Shown here piece by piece: positions 36,038-44,442 of a stretch of DNA of 64,000 nucleotides (position 1 is its first letter; each line of letters opens with the position of its first letter). Under the pieces are notes generated by a model. It searched no databases and was not told the origin of the DNA. It saw nothing but the letters and a program-made list of their open reading frames with translations. Source of the stretch: Oscillospiraceae bacterium (GTDB lineage Bacteria; Bacillota; Clostridia; Oscillospirales; Oscillospiraceae); NCBI GenBank assembly GCA_902791215.1, contig CADAUZ010000015.1, forward strand, positions 1-64,000, written 5' to 3'. A program made the translations under genes and the position numbers.

Positions 36038-36406
36038 TCAGAATCGAAAGCCCTTGCCCCGGCGACGGGGTCTGTGGCAGCGGTTATACCAGTTGACCCA
36101 GCCCTGCCAGGCGCTGTTGAAGAGGGTCATGCGCTTGTTGTAGCGCTGGGTCTCCCCGTTCTCGGCAGCGACCATGGCCTGCAGGTAGTAGTAATACAGA
36201 TCCTCGCCGTAAGGCTCCTGCACCAGCAGTTCCTCCTCGCCGCTCTCGTATTCGTCGGGAAAGGGGATCCACACGTCCTCGTGGGTCTGGATGACCTCGC
36301 GGTAGATCCGCCCGTCAAGCGACCACAGCCATCTTAGCTTCTGCTCCGGCGAATAATCGTTCGGCTCGAGCAGGTCAAGCCGCTCGATGATGTCCATTGC
36401 TTTCAA
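36038..36406 (-). CDS. Head-tail adaptor-like protein
   Basis: A 122-residue protein, mostly helical, with an acidic middle (PFPDEYESGEEELLVQEPYGEDLYYYYLQAMV) and a basic end (RRRGKGFRF). Such proteins follow the capsid genes in short-tailed Clostridial phages, and a portal-tail adaptor is likely. TTG 36406 is the probable start, because AAGGTGA lies 7 bases upstream; ATG 36397 would be too far from it. Confidence 0.6.
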   Translation of the reverse strand: MKAMDIIERLDLLEPNDYSPEQKLRWLWSLDGRIYREVIQTHEDVWIPFPDEYESGEEELLVQEPYGEDLYYYYLQAMVAAENGETQRYNKRMTLFNSAWQGWVNWYNRCHRPRRRGKGFRF

Positions 36407-36439
36407 TCAAAATCACCTTCCTTACAGGCGCACGGCAAC

Positions 36440-36581
36440 TTGGCTCCCCCTCCGGGGGAGCTGTCAGCGCCGCTTGCGGCGATGACTGAGAGGGCTGTCA
36501 GTCCTTCAAAAAGATGCGAATCCTGCGGCCCTCTCCGCCCCAGTTTGCGAACTGGGGCACCTCCCCCAAAGGGGGGAGGCG
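36440..36581. repeat. Interspersed repeat family 1, copy B
   Basis: The same ends and internal CCCCAGTTTGCGAACTGGGG hairpin as copy A at 13287. It lies in a gap inside the phage late operon without interrupting a gene. Confidence 0.8.
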
Positions 36582-36602
36582 AGCTCCCAGCGCCCCGTTT
36601 TC

Positions 36603-36812
36603 TTACACGCTCTGCTTGAGTCCGTCGATGCTCTGGTAGAAGCGATCGGCGGCAAGCTCCGAGCGTTTGATCTCCGCCGCCACGGCCTCGGGGACACGGG
36701 ACTTTTTGCCGCGGGGCAGCAGGTAGTTTACGCCGTTGATGCCGACGAACAGGTTGGGGTCCTCGCGGTCAGACCCGCGGGGGATGAACACTTCGACTCT
36801 CTTGTCTTCCAT
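36603..36812 (-). CDS. Small head protein downstream of capsid
   Basis: A 69-residue protein (KRVEVFIPRGSDREDPNLFV, INGVNYLLPRGK) with a short beta part and a helical end. Small proteins of this kind follow N4-gp56-type capsid genes, where a capsid decoration or head-completion role is plausible. It is 15 bases after the capsid stop and starts at ATG 36812. Confidence 0.6.
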   Translation of the reverse strand: MEDKRVEVFIPRGSDREDPNLFVGINGVNYLLPRGKKSRVPEAVAAEIKRSELAADRFYQSIDGLKQSV

Positions 36813-36827
36813 GGTATGTCTCCTTCC

Positions 36828-37901
36828 TTAGTTTTCTTCGTCCGAGCCTGAGAAGCTGGAGGTGCTCATCACGCGCAGCAGGCGCTCGGGGTAGAGGATG
36901 GTGGCGCCGTTGGTCTCGAACTTGTAGCCGATGGTGCTGAACTGGTTCAGCGGGCCGCCGATCTCACCCTTGTCGTGGATGATCATTTCCAGCGCGCCGC
37001 CCTCGGGGTCGATGATGCCGAAGGAGTCCTTGCCGAAGAAGTAGGTGGCGTAGACGGCAACGGAGCCGCTGCCCTCCTTGATGACGGGGGCGAAGACGTT
37101 TTCGATGAAGCGCACGCCGTGCAGCTCACCGATCTCGCCGTTGAAAATCTCCTCGGGGGAAGCATACTTGTGTGCTTCGATCCAGCTGTCGCTTGCGCGC
37201 AGGTCATGGGCCACCGAGGGGTGGATGACCGCGAAGTACTTGCCGCCGATTCTCGGCACGCGGTTTTTCTTCATGACGGTGACGGCCTTGTTCACCATCT
37301 CGGGGGTGAGATGGCAGTGGTAGGTGGCGTCCTCGGTAAGGGCGCTGTTCTGGGTGGGAGCGGCGCTGACAGTGCCGTCGGCCTTCTTGATCTTGTCGCA
37401 GTAGAGGACATTGGTGTTGGTGTAGAGCGCGTCACGGATCAGGGCCTCCTGAGTCTCGGCGGCGGAGGCGCCCATCTCCTCGGTCGCGCCGAGGATCACG
37501 TCGTCGTAGGCTCTGAGCTCCAGTCTGTCGGTGATGGCGGTGTAGGTGCCGTACTGGTCGATGCTGCCGGTGACGGCGGTGACGCCGAACTTCTGGCCGG
37601 TGGGGATCACGCCCTCGGTGAGCTTCGAGGCGCGCTCAAAAGTGTTCCACTTGCGCCACTCGACGCTGCCGTGGTGGTTTGCGGGCAGAGGCTGGCGCTT
37701 GGCCAGCTGGGCGTAGAAAAGCTCGGTGCGCGCGTTTTCCAGAAGCTCCGTGTCGTAGAAGGCCTTGAGCTCGGCGGACAGGGTGTGGTCAGCGTCAAAG
37801 GCGCTTCCGGCAGTGCTGTCGTGGGCGTTTACAAAGCCGCCGGTGGCATTGACCAGCGTACCGGCGTCGGCAAAATGCTGAAGGTTAAAGTAGTTGTGCA
37901 T
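36828..37901 (-). CDS. Major capsid protein, N4-gp56-like
   Basis: A 357-residue coat protein with the layout of the N4-gp56 family (HK97-like fold): an N-terminal MHNYFNLQHFAD, ELLENARTELFYAQLAKRQPLP, a WRKWNTFERASKLTEG loop, YTAITDRLELRAYDD, and FAVIHPSVAHDLRAS followed by GVRFIENVF. The scaffold gene lies upstream with a repeat (copy C) between. Length and motifs are complete. Confidence 0.88.
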   Translation of the reverse strand: MHNYFNLQHFADAGTLVNATGGFVNAHDSTAGSAFDADHTLSAELKAFYDTELLENARTELFYAQLAKRQPLPANHHGSVEWRKWNTFERASKLTEGVIPTGQKFGVTAVTGSIDQYGTYTAITDRLELRAYDDVILGATEEMGASAAETQEALIRDALYTNTNVLYCDKIKKADGTVSAAPTQNSALTEDATYHCHLTPEMVNKAVTVMKKNRVPRIGGKYFAVIHPSVAHDLRASDSWIEAHKYASPEEIFNGEIGELHGVRFIENVFAPVIKEGSGSVAVYATYFFGKDSFGIIDPEGGALEMIIHDKGEIGGPLNQFSTIGYKFETNGATILYPERLLRVMSTSSFSGSDEEN

Positions 37902-37944
37902 ATAGTTCTCCTTTCAAAATTGGCTCCCCTGTCAAGGAAAGCTT

Positions 37945-38093
37945 CCTTGGCTCCCCCTTTGGGGGAGCTGTCACCGGTTCAAGAACCGGTGACTGAGAGG
38001 GCTGTCAGACTTGGTACAAATTTTGGAGGACCCTCTCCGTCATTCGCCTTGTGTGAGACGGCGAATGACACCTCTCCCAGAGGGAGAGGCAAG
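37945..38093. repeat. Interspersed repeat family 1, copy C
   Basis: Carries the same TTGGCTCCCCC start and GGGAGAGG end as copies A and B, but a different central hairpin (CATTCGCC/GGCGAATG). A partial TGGCTCCCC start at 37921 hints at a nested or rearranged copy. It lies between the scaffold and capsid genes. Confidence 0.75.
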
Positions 38094-38108
38094 TGCCGGG
38101 TGCGGTGT

Positions 38109-38855
38109 TTATTCCCCCACGCCCAGCTTGCGTCCCTGGGCCTTGGCTTCCAGGATGCGCTTTTTCAGGGCCTCGCGCTCCTCGCGGCTCATGGATCGCG
38201 GGTCAAGGGTGAAGCGTCCCCCCTGCCCGTTCTCCCGCAGCTCACGCGGCCTCGCTCCCGCGCTTTGAAGGCTTCGGCTCACGGCCTCGAGGCTTTTGCG
38301 CGCCGTATCGCGCTGGAGCTCTGCCCGGTGGCGGGCAAAGTAGGCGTCGGCGAGGGAGATGCCGCTGTGCGGCGCGGTCATGCGCACAAAGGCGGGGTCT
38401 TCCATTTCGCGCTGCAGATCAAAGTCCGGCACGCTCCGGCGCAGGGCCTCGGCCTCGGCGTACATGGCCTGCAGGTGCGCCGCAATCCCGGCGCCCTCGG
38501 GGCGGTAGGCCTCCGCCCGCTCCCGCAGGTTTTGGGCCAGGCTCTCCGCGTCGCTGCCTTCCGTGAGACCGTAGCGCTCCTCCAGCACCCTGAGTACCGG
38601 CGAGAGCTTTTCAAGCCGCTCCTCGGCCTGGGCCCTGCCGCGAAGCCGCGCCTTGACGATGCCCTGCACCGCCTGGTCGTAGCTGCTTCGGTAATCGGGG
38701 TCCTGCAAGATTTCCTCCCAGCTGGGCTTATGCTGTCCGTCCTGCCCGGACTCGGCGGCGGGCGGTGCCGTCTCTGCTGCCGCCGGGATCTCGGCGGCGC
38801 TTTCCACGCCCGTGACCGGCTCGGCCGGTCTGATGGTTTCCGCTTCGTTGTTCAT
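38109..38855 (-). CDS. Phage scaffolding protein
   Basis: A 248-residue acidic, helix-rich protein directly upstream of the capsid gene. It has an Ala/Pro/Glu-rich N-terminus, a long charged coiled coil (about 70-130) and a basic end (EREALKKRILEAKAQGRKLG), the usual plan of scaffolds that bind capsid through a basic C-terminus. AAGGAG precedes ATG 38855; the open frame reaches 38882 but without a site. It could be a substrate of the Prp-like protease encoded nearby. Confidence 0.7.
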   Translation of the reverse strand: MNNEAETIRPAEPVTGVESAAEIPAAAETAPPAAESGQDGQHKPSWEEILQDPDYRSSYDQAVQGIVKARLRGRAQAEERLEKLSPVLRVLEERYGLTEGSDAESLAQNLRERAEAYRPEGAGIAAHLQAMYAEAEALRRSVPDFDLQREMEDPAFVRMTAPHSGISLADAYFARHRAELQRDTARKSLEAVSRSLQSAGARPRELRENGQGGRFTLDPRSMSREEREALKKRILEAKAQGRKLGVGE

Positions 38856-38904
38856 GCTTTTTCTCCTTATCTGTACCGGCAAAGGCCGGGTAAGGGTGTA
38901 ATGA

Positions 38905-39846
38905 TCAGAGTCTGCGGCTCTTTCCGTTGGAGCCGCTGCCCTTCTTGTTTGCGTCCAGCTTCATCTGCTCCTTGCTGCCGGGCGTGCCGGTCCCCGCGCT
39001 GCGGGAGCTGGTATAGCCGCCCTTGCCGCCGGTGTAGCCGCCTCCCGTGTAGCCGCCCGCCAGCGCGCTCAGGCCCGCGGGAAGGCCGCCGGACATGACC
39101 AGCGCCATGGGGTTTTTCATGAGGTAGCTGCTGCGCAGCGCCTGGGCCTGCGCGCGGCTCATCCCGGCGGCGGAGAGCTCCGCGTCGCTCGGCATGTAGC
39201 CGCTCTGGGTAATGAGCTTCATCATGTTCTGATAGCTCTTCTCCCCGCGCTCGTAGTTGAGCTTCTCCTGCGCCAGCATCTGCGAATAGCCCGCCTGCTG
39301 CCGCTGGTACTGGAGCTGCTCCCGTGCAAGCTCACGGTCGAGCCTGTCCTGCTCGCGCTGATAGGCCTGCTCCTCCAGCTTCGCCGCCATATCGTAGCGG
39401 TCCTTCCCCCGGCTTACCTCATCCTTTGCCAGGGCCATCGTCGAGTCGAACAGGCCCCTGAGCTCGTCGCCCTCGGCGCTGTAGCGCTCCCAGGCGGCCC
39501 GGTAGAGCTGGGGCATCACCTGACCCAGACGCTGCAGGTAATACTCGTACTCCTGCTGCCCCACGCTCTGGGCGTAGCTGGAACCGTAACCGCCCGTGAG
39601 GGCGGCCGCCTGCCCCATGGTGTCGCGCATGGCGCGCTGTCCCTCGCCCACCATCTGGGTGCGGTAACTCTGGTACAGGGGGTCGCCCGCCGGGTCATAG
39701 CGGAAGGCGGGCCGGTTCACGATCTCGTCATAGAGCCTGCGGATCTGGCTGTCGTAGCTGGACGTAAAATCCGGCAGTACGCTCTCGGCGCGGCGCAGGG
39801 CCTCCATGGTGCTGTCAAACTCGGTTTTCGTTTTTTCTTCGCTCAT
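38905..39846 (-). CDS. Virion protein, ejection-type, Gln-rich coiled coil
   Basis: A 313-residue protein. The N-terminal half carries YDSQIRRLYDEIVNRPAFRY and AALTGGYGSSYAQSVGQQEY, a pattern seen beside portals in Clostridial short-tailed phages. A Gln/Glu/Arg coiled coil (about 160-210) and a Gly/Tyr-rich end (GGYTGGGYTGGKGGYTSS) follow. An internal or ejection protein is the best guess. Its ATG overlaps the Prp-like gene stop (ATGA). Confidence 0.55.
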   Translation of the reverse strand: MSEEKTKTEFDSTMEALRRAESVLPDFTSSYDSQIRRLYDEIVNRPAFRYDPAGDPLYQSYRTQMVGEGQRAMRDTMGQAAALTGGYGSSYAQSVGQQEYEYYLQRLGQVMPQLYRAAWERYSAEGDELRGLFDSTMALAKDEVSRGKDRYDMAAKLEEQAYQREQDRLDRELAREQLQYQRQQAGYSQMLAQEKLNYERGEKSYQNMMKLITQSGYMPSDAELSAAGMSRAQAQALRSSYLMKNPMALVMSGGLPAGLSALAGGYTGGGYTGGKGGYTSSRSAGTGTPGSKEQMKLDANKKGSGSNGKSRRL

Positions 39847-40181
39847 TCCTCATCCTCCTGTTCCAGCTCCTCGCCCGTGAGCGTGAGCGATACGTTTTCG
39901 GGTCTGTTCTCGGCGAGCGCCGCGATGCCGGCGGCGATCGTGTCAAAGCTCTCGCGGCAAAGCTGCTCCTGCCCGTCCGGACTGCACCGCAGGGAGAAGA
40001 AGCCCGGCGCGCGGCGGATCACCGGCAGGGTCCGCTCCGCCGTCTCCTCCATGCGCTTTTCCAGCGCCATCATCAGCGCGCTCAGTGCCGCGCACACAAG
40101 GTCGCCGCCCGCAGGCCCCGCCTGGGCGTGTCCCTCCATTGTGAGACAGAGGCCCGCTCGGTCATACTCTACCCGCGTCAT
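39843..40181 (-). CDS. Prp-like cysteine protease (phage-encoded)
   Basis: A 112-residue protein of the ribosomal-processing cysteine protease (Prp/YsxB) type. The catalytic pair is visible as MEGHA (His18) and DLVCAALSAL (Cys30), with the same 12-residue spacing as in Staphylococcus Prp. Host Prp trims ribosomal protein L27, and staphylococcal phages use it to cut capsid and scaffold. Here the gene sits between portal and virion genes with 4-base overlaps on both sides, so a head-maturation protease is likely. Confidence 0.75.
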   Translation of the reverse strand: MTRVEYDRAGLCLTMEGHAQAGPAGGDLVCAALSALMMALEKRMEETAERTLPVIRRAPGFFSLRCSPDGQEQLCRESFDTIAAGIAALAENRPENVSLTLTGEELEQEDEE

Positions 40182-42031
40182 CGTCCGCCTCCCGGCTGGC
40201 CTGCGGCGCCGGCCCTGGCCCGGGCCCGCTCCATCCGCCGGTCCTCGCGGGCGCTGTCACGCTTGACCTCGCCCTTCTTCGGCGCGGGCACTGTTCTGCC
40301 CGTCAGGCCCGCCATCAGGCCCGCGGCCCGCTCCGGCTCGTATTTCTGCGTCAGGGCCAGGGCGTACTGCTGGTAAAGGGCCAGCTCCTTCTGGATGCTG
40401 CCGTTATAGAAAAGCTGCTGCATCAGCTCGTCCTTGCCCTCAAACTCCATCATGCTCATGCACGCGAGGGCCTGGTCGCTGCGCTCGGGGGTGAAGAAGC
40501 CGAGCTGATAAAACTGCAGGGCCAGCTCGTTCTGGCTCATGCGGGTATAGGCGCTGCTCTTCTGGGGAATGACACGGATATCGAAGATCGGTCTGCGCAT
40601 GCCGAGATCCACTCCCTCCGGGGCATAGAACGCCTGGGGACGCAGCCCCTGATTGGAATAGCTCACAAACTGCTCGAGCCCCAGCGCGCCGGTGATGCGA
40701 AACTGCCGCGGCAGATCGTAAAACTGGCGGATCAGCTCAATACAGAGCTCGATCATCTCTGCGTACACCCGGTAGCTTGCGCGGGTGGAGTCGCGGCTGC
40801 CCTTGCCGCTGGCCTCCTGCAGGGCCGCGATGGCGGAGGCCGCCGTCACGCCCGCGTTCACAAGTCCCACCGAGGTCTCTGTATTGCCGGAGGTCTCGCG
40901 AAGCTCGTTGATAACGCTTGCGCGCATCTCCAGGTAGTTGCCGCTCAGAGGCCTGTAGTCCACGATGCGCAGGCTGTCCTCGCCGAGGTTGCCGCTGACG
41001 TGGACGATGGGGTTATTGAGGTTTAAAAACTCCTCCTCGTTCACCGCTCCGTCGGCTCTCTCGAAGTAGCGCGGCACCGCACCCACCATGGTGTTTTTGA
41101 GAAAAGCGGTCTGCAGCATGTCGATCTGGGTCTGGGCGTTGCGGCAGAGGTCGATGTACCCGTAGCCGCAGGGGCTTCCCTCCACGGGGAAGAGGCTGTC
41201 GAACACGAAGGGGTAGCGCCCGTGGTCGTAAAGCCCGCGCGCAAAATCCGTCTCCCCTGCCGTCTCGCGCAGAAAGTCCTCGTTCTCGCTTGCGTACAGG
41301 AGGGTCGAACCCACGTACTTGCAGTAGTGCAGCACGTCCCGGCCCAGGAATTTTTTCTTGTAGTACACGTCGATGACGGTGGACTTGCCGTCGGTGCCCA
41401 CGCTGTCGTCATAGAGAAAGCGCGTGGGGGCAAAGCTCATGGCCTTGAGCTTCCCGGCAAGCTGGGGGTACTCGGCTGTGAGCGCCTCGTTGTCCTCCAG
41501 CCGCGTGTGGAAAAAATACGCGCTGTCCTGCACGTCGCGCACGCCCGGCTCCCAGAACACGTTCAGAAGGTCGACGCGCTCGATGGTGATATCGCCGAGA
41601 CCGCCCGCCTTCTCCGTGTCCCAGCCCACGCGGTAGACGCCCGTGCCGGTCTTGAGCTTCTGCCACATCCCGTCGGAGTAGGTCTTCTCAAAGGCGTTCT
41701 GCTCCAGGATCACGGGCAGGATCTTCGAGAGGATGCGCGCCTCGGCCCGGTCGTCGGGTTCGCGCGGCAGGATGTTCGGCTCGGGGTAGGCGTCCATGGC
41801 GTCAGCGTGCTTGGAGACGATCACGTTATGCAGCCACCCGGACACGGCCTGAAAGCCGTCGGAGGCCTCATGGTTCTTTCTCTCCTCGGCGCTGTTGCGG
41901 AGCTTCCACCAGTTTTCCGCCTCCACGGTGCGCCGCTCGATGCTGGCCTTCCCGGCCTTGTACTTCTGCAAAATCCGCGTAAATTCCGCCAGCCGCTTTT
42001 CATCGACCGGCAGGGCAAGTTCTTTGTCCAT
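40178..42031 (-). CDS. Phage portal protein
   Basis: A 617-residue portal of short-tailed (P22/podovirus-like) type forming the DNA entry ring. Visible parts are an N-terminal helical segment, WQKLKTGTGVYRVGWDT, a stem region with NAQTQIDMLQTAFLKNTM, the helix-rich RASVINELRETSGNTETSVG, and a basic tail (EDRRMERARARAGAAGQ). It is downstream of the large terminase, separated by a 150-base repeat-bearing gap. GGAGG is 13 bases before the ATG. Confidence 0.82.
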   Translation of the reverse strand: MDKELALPVDEKRLAEFTRILQKYKAGKASIERRTVEAENWWKLRNSAEERKNHEASDGFQAVSGWLHNVIVSKHADAMDAYPEPNILPREPDDRAEARILSKILPVILEQNAFEKTYSDGMWQKLKTGTGVYRVGWDTEKAGGLGDITIERVDLLNVFWEPGVRDVQDSAYFFHTRLEDNEALTAEYPQLAGKLKAMSFAPTRFLYDDSVGTDGKSTVIDVYYKKKFLGRDVLHYCKYVGSTLLYASENEDFLRETAGETDFARGLYDHGRYPFVFDSLFPVEGSPCGYGYIDLCRNAQTQIDMLQTAFLKNTMVGAVPRYFERADGAVNEEEFLNLNNPIVHVSGNLGEDSLRIVDYRPLSGNYLEMRASVINELRETSGNTETSVGLVNAGVTAASAIAALQEASGKGSRDSTRASYRVYAEMIELCIELIRQFYDLPRQFRITGALGLEQFVSYSNQGLRPQAFYAPEGVDLGMRRPIFDIRVIPQKSSAYTRMSQNELALQFYQLGFFTPERSDQALACMSMMEFEGKDELMQQLFYNGSIQKELALYQQYALALTQKYEPERAAGLMAGLTGRTVPAPKKGEVKRDSAREDRRMERARARAGAAGQPGGGR

Positions 42032-42059
42032 TGTTTATTTGAAACCTCCGTTTTTTCCT

Positions 42060-42170
42060 GTAGGGGCGATTCATGAATCGCCCGCCAGGACTTTCCATAA
42101 TTGCGTATGCGCCCAAGTTAAAACGTAAAACGACCGTTTTTCTGCCGGGCGCTTCATGAAGCGCCCCTAC
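42060..42170. repeat. Interspersed inverted-repeat element (family 2)
   Basis: Two 25-base arms, 42060-42084 and 42146-42170, begin with GTAGGGGCG and mirror each other imperfectly; each also has its own small palindrome (ATTCATGAAT, CTTCATGAAG). It fills the terminase-portal gap. Confidence 0.75.
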
Positions 42171-42179
42171 GATGTCACA

Positions 42180-43604
42180 CTATTTTTTCAGCGGGTCCAC
42201 CATCAGCTCCTTCGTCTCCACGGGCCGGAGCGGCAGGATGGGCCGCGCCATGCAGAGATACCGCCACTCGTCGGCCACATGGTCCTCCTGGCTGGTATCC
42301 AGGTCCTCGGGCTCGGCTTTGGCAAACTGCAAAAGCGGGATCGTGCGGATGAAGGCTTTGCAGTTATCGAAGACATACATCCGCGCCCGGCCCTCGTCGT
42401 CGAACTGGAGCCGGTAGTGGCACTGCATCCAGCCGGGAATGCGCTTGTGGTCGCCGGGGACGAAGTAGACGCCGAAGCGTGCCGCGGTCTCGGCCACGCT
42501 CTCACCGCGGCTTGCGTCCCAGATAGCGGGGTCGGCCACGCCCTTGATCTTCCGCCCCCGGAGCCAGGGGTGCTCCCGCTCGATACGGGCGATCTCCTGA
42601 AACTGCCTGTCCGGCGTCCATCGCACGCCTTCGTTCGGGGTGTCGGTGCAGCCGTAGAGCTCAAGGATGCGGTACAGCACCCCCTCGTAGTCCAGCGCCC
42701 ACCAGGCGCAGGAGAAGGGCTTGCCGTAGCCGAAGTCGTAGCTCCGAAGCAGCGTCCACCCCCGCCGCGGCCCGGCGCTCATATCCAGCGGCGCGATCAC
42801 ATGGCACCATCTCCCCTGGGCCTTCAGCTCTTCCCGCGTCAGCTCGCAGCCGTGCTCCGCGGCCGCCTTCATGTCCGGCTCGATGCGGAAATCCTCAAAG
42901 AACTGTCCCTCGAAGATGTCCCAGCTTCCGTAGAGCCAAGCCTCTCTGAGCTTCGGCGGCAGGCTTTGGAGCTGCTTCAGGTAGTCCGGGTTTTTCTCCA
43001 TGAGTGCCCGGTTGTCCGTGACCAGGGCCTGGATGAAGCTGTGCTCGTCCGGCTCCTCGCCCTCGCGAAAGCGCCGGTCGAGAAAGAGGCGCTTGACCCA
43101 GGCGTGGCCCTCGCCGCCGGGATTGCAGGTGTAGTAGATGCGCTTGGGAAAGTCGTTGGTGCCTCTGACGCAGGCGCGTAACTTTTCCATGCTGCTCTCG
43201 CTCTGCTGGGTGGCCTCGTCGACAAACAGCACGTCCACCTCGGTCCCCTGAAAGCGCAGGGCGTCCTTCTCATTTTCCAGATACCGGAACAAAATCCGGC
43301 TGCCGTTGGGAAAGGCGATCTGTTTTTTCCCGTCGTTGTAGACCGCGATCCGCTCCTCCCCCTCCAGGTAGCAGCCCAGCATCTGGCACAGGGGCACGAT
43401 GTGGTTTTCCTGCAGTTCCGGGTAGGTCTTGCGCACGATCATGACCTTGATCCCCGCATATCGGAGGCACAGCAGCACCGCCTTGACCCTCACGGCCCAA
43501 CTCTTCCCGCCGCCCCGCGCCCCGCCGTAGCCCACATACTTGTGCCGGTCCTTCAAAAACAGCTTCTGCTTCTCGCTCGGCCTCGGCAAACATAGTTCAG
43601 CCAT
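42180..43604 (-). CDS. terL: Phage terminase large subunit
   Basis: A 474-residue packaging motor. Walker A is GGARGGGKS (about 27-35) and Walker B is VLFVDEAT. The C-terminal RNase H-like nuclease shows SYDFGYG, VADPAIWD and DHVADEWRYL as acidic metal-site segments. Both ATPase and nuclease domains look intact, so DNA packaging is probably still possible. The gene follows small phage genes, and no separate small-terminase gene is confidently identified. Confidence 0.92.
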   Translation of the reverse strand: MAELCLPRPSEKQKLFLKDRHKYVGYGGARGGGKSWAVRVKAVLLCLRYAGIKVMIVRKTYPELQENHIVPLCQMLGCYLEGEERIAVYNDGKKQIAFPNGSRILFRYLENEKDALRFQGTEVDVLFVDEATQQSESSMEKLRACVRGTNDFPKRIYYTCNPGGEGHAWVKRLFLDRRFREGEEPDEHSFIQALVTDNRALMEKNPDYLKQLQSLPPKLREAWLYGSWDIFEGQFFEDFRIEPDMKAAAEHGCELTREELKAQGRWCHVIAPLDMSAGPRRGWTLLRSYDFGYGKPFSCAWWALDYEGVLYRILELYGCTDTPNEGVRWTPDRQFQEIARIEREHPWLRGRKIKGVADPAIWDASRGESVAETAARFGVYFVPGDHKRIPGWMQCHYRLQFDDEGRARMYVFDNCKAFIRTIPLLQFAKAEPEDLDTSQEDHVADEWRYLCMARPILPLRPVETKELMVDPLKK

Positions 43605-43640
43605 TTTGAAACTTCACTTTCCGCTTTTCACTTTTCACTT

Positions 43641-43865
43641 TTAAATGCTCATCTCCTCCGCCTCCCCCTCAAAGCGTACCGTGAGCGCGCCGCCGTGCGC
43701 CTGCTCGCCGTCGTCCCACAGGCTCTGCAGCTCCTTGAGCGCGCCGGTTATCGTTTTGAGGTCCTTTAAATCCGGTTCCTCCACTCGGTCAAGATATTCC
43801 TCGAAGCACCTCAGCAGCTTTTGTCCCACGCGCGCAAGCGCTTCACGCTCTTCCGCGCCGCTCAT
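43641..43865 (-). CDS. Small phage protein, possible small terminase
   Basis: A 74-residue acidic helical protein (EREALARVGQKLLRCFEEYL, DLKTITGALKELQSLW). Its ATG overlaps the stop of the Cys-rich gene (ATGA), and it lies just before terL. Position and helical content fit a small-terminase or regulator role, but no DNA-binding motif is clear. Confidence 0.5.
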   Translation of the reverse strand: MSGAEEREALARVGQKLLRCFEEYLDRVEEPDLKDLKTITGALKELQSLWDDGEQAHGGALTVRFEGEAEEMSI

Positions 43866-44101
43866 GAGTCGCGGTATTTGCAGTCGTAGGTGCAGCTGTA
43901 GACCGGGCAGCGTTCAAAGCGGCTCGTGCAGTAGCGCCCCATGTGTATATCTCTCTGCCTGAGGGATTCAAAGCGGCTCACTGTCTCGATGCCCTCGCCG
44001 TAGCCCTCGCAGCAGATGCTGCACCCGGCCCGGTCGTCCGAGATATAGAAGGGGCAGCGCACATCCGCCTCTGTCCAGCTGATCTTTTTATATTGTCCCA
44101 T
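43862..44101 (-). CDS. Cys-rich small phage protein
   Basis: A 79-residue protein with about ten cysteines (CPFYISDDRAGCSICCEG, then CTSRFERCPVYSCTYDCKY), likely zinc- or metal-binding. ATG 44101 follows GGAGAGGA; the longer open frame to 44164 overlaps a better upstream gene. Such proteins occur at the start of Clostridial prophage packaging operons. Its role is unknown; a DNA-binding regulator is possible. Confidence 0.6.
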   Translation of the reverse strand: MGQYKKISWTEADVRCPFYISDDRAGCSICCEGYGEGIETVSRFESLRQRDIHMGRYCTSRFERCPVYSCTYDCKYRDS

Positions 44102-44228
44102 CTTCGTCCTCTCCGCAGGAAACGGTGTCGTCCCACTCGTCGTAATTTGTCCCGTCCCGTTCAAACCAGGGCGGATACCCGCTGCGCTCCATGCAGCGTA
44201 TGATCGGATCGTCCCCGATCAGCTTCAA
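44088..44228 (-). CDS. 46-residue first gene of the phage late operon
   Basis: A short ORF beginning with TTG 44228 and a GAGGTGG site 4-5 bases upstream. It starts MKLIGDDPIIRCMERSGYPP, which I recall as a recurring small ORF in Clostridial prophages. An acidic C-terminus (DEWDDTVSCGEDEDG) follows. It overlaps the Cys-rich gene by 14 bases. Function unknown. Confidence 0.55.
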   Translation of the reverse strand: MKLIGDDPIIRCMERSGYPPWFERDGTNYDEWDDTVSCGEDEDGTI

Positions 44229-44355
44229 AGAACCACCTCGCTTGAAGCCGGCAACTCGCACATATTTAAGACAAAAGCCTTGACAAGTCCGCTTTCATGC
44301 CGTAGAATAGGAAAAAACCGCAAGGCGTTGTCTCATTTCTTTCAGACACGCTTGC

Positions 44356-44384
44356 AGTATATCCCATGTTTTTTAGAATTTCAA
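44356..44384 (-). promoter_or_regulatory. Candidate late-operon promoter of the phage
   Basis: Minus-strand TTGAAA (44384-44379), a 17-bp spacer and TATACT (44361-44356). It drives leftward into the 46-residue gene and the packaging operon. Confidence 0.6.
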
Positions 44385-44389
44385 GGGCG

Positions 44390-44440
44390 AGCTCACTCCT
44401 TTTTAAGATTTGGTGAGCTTGCACAAAAATGGGGTGAGCT
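44390..44440. promoter_or_regulatory. Operator-like repeats in the divergent phage region
   Basis: GTGAGCT occurs three times: inverted at 44390-44396, direct at 44413-44419 and direct at 44434-44440. They lie between the leftward promoter and the repressor start, as expected for repressor operators. Confidence 0.45.
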
Positions 44441-44442
44441 TT

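Noticed and set aside
36975-39098. 707-codon frame opposite the capsid and scaffold genes
   Set aside because: Crosses several clear phage genes and two repeats; no domain.
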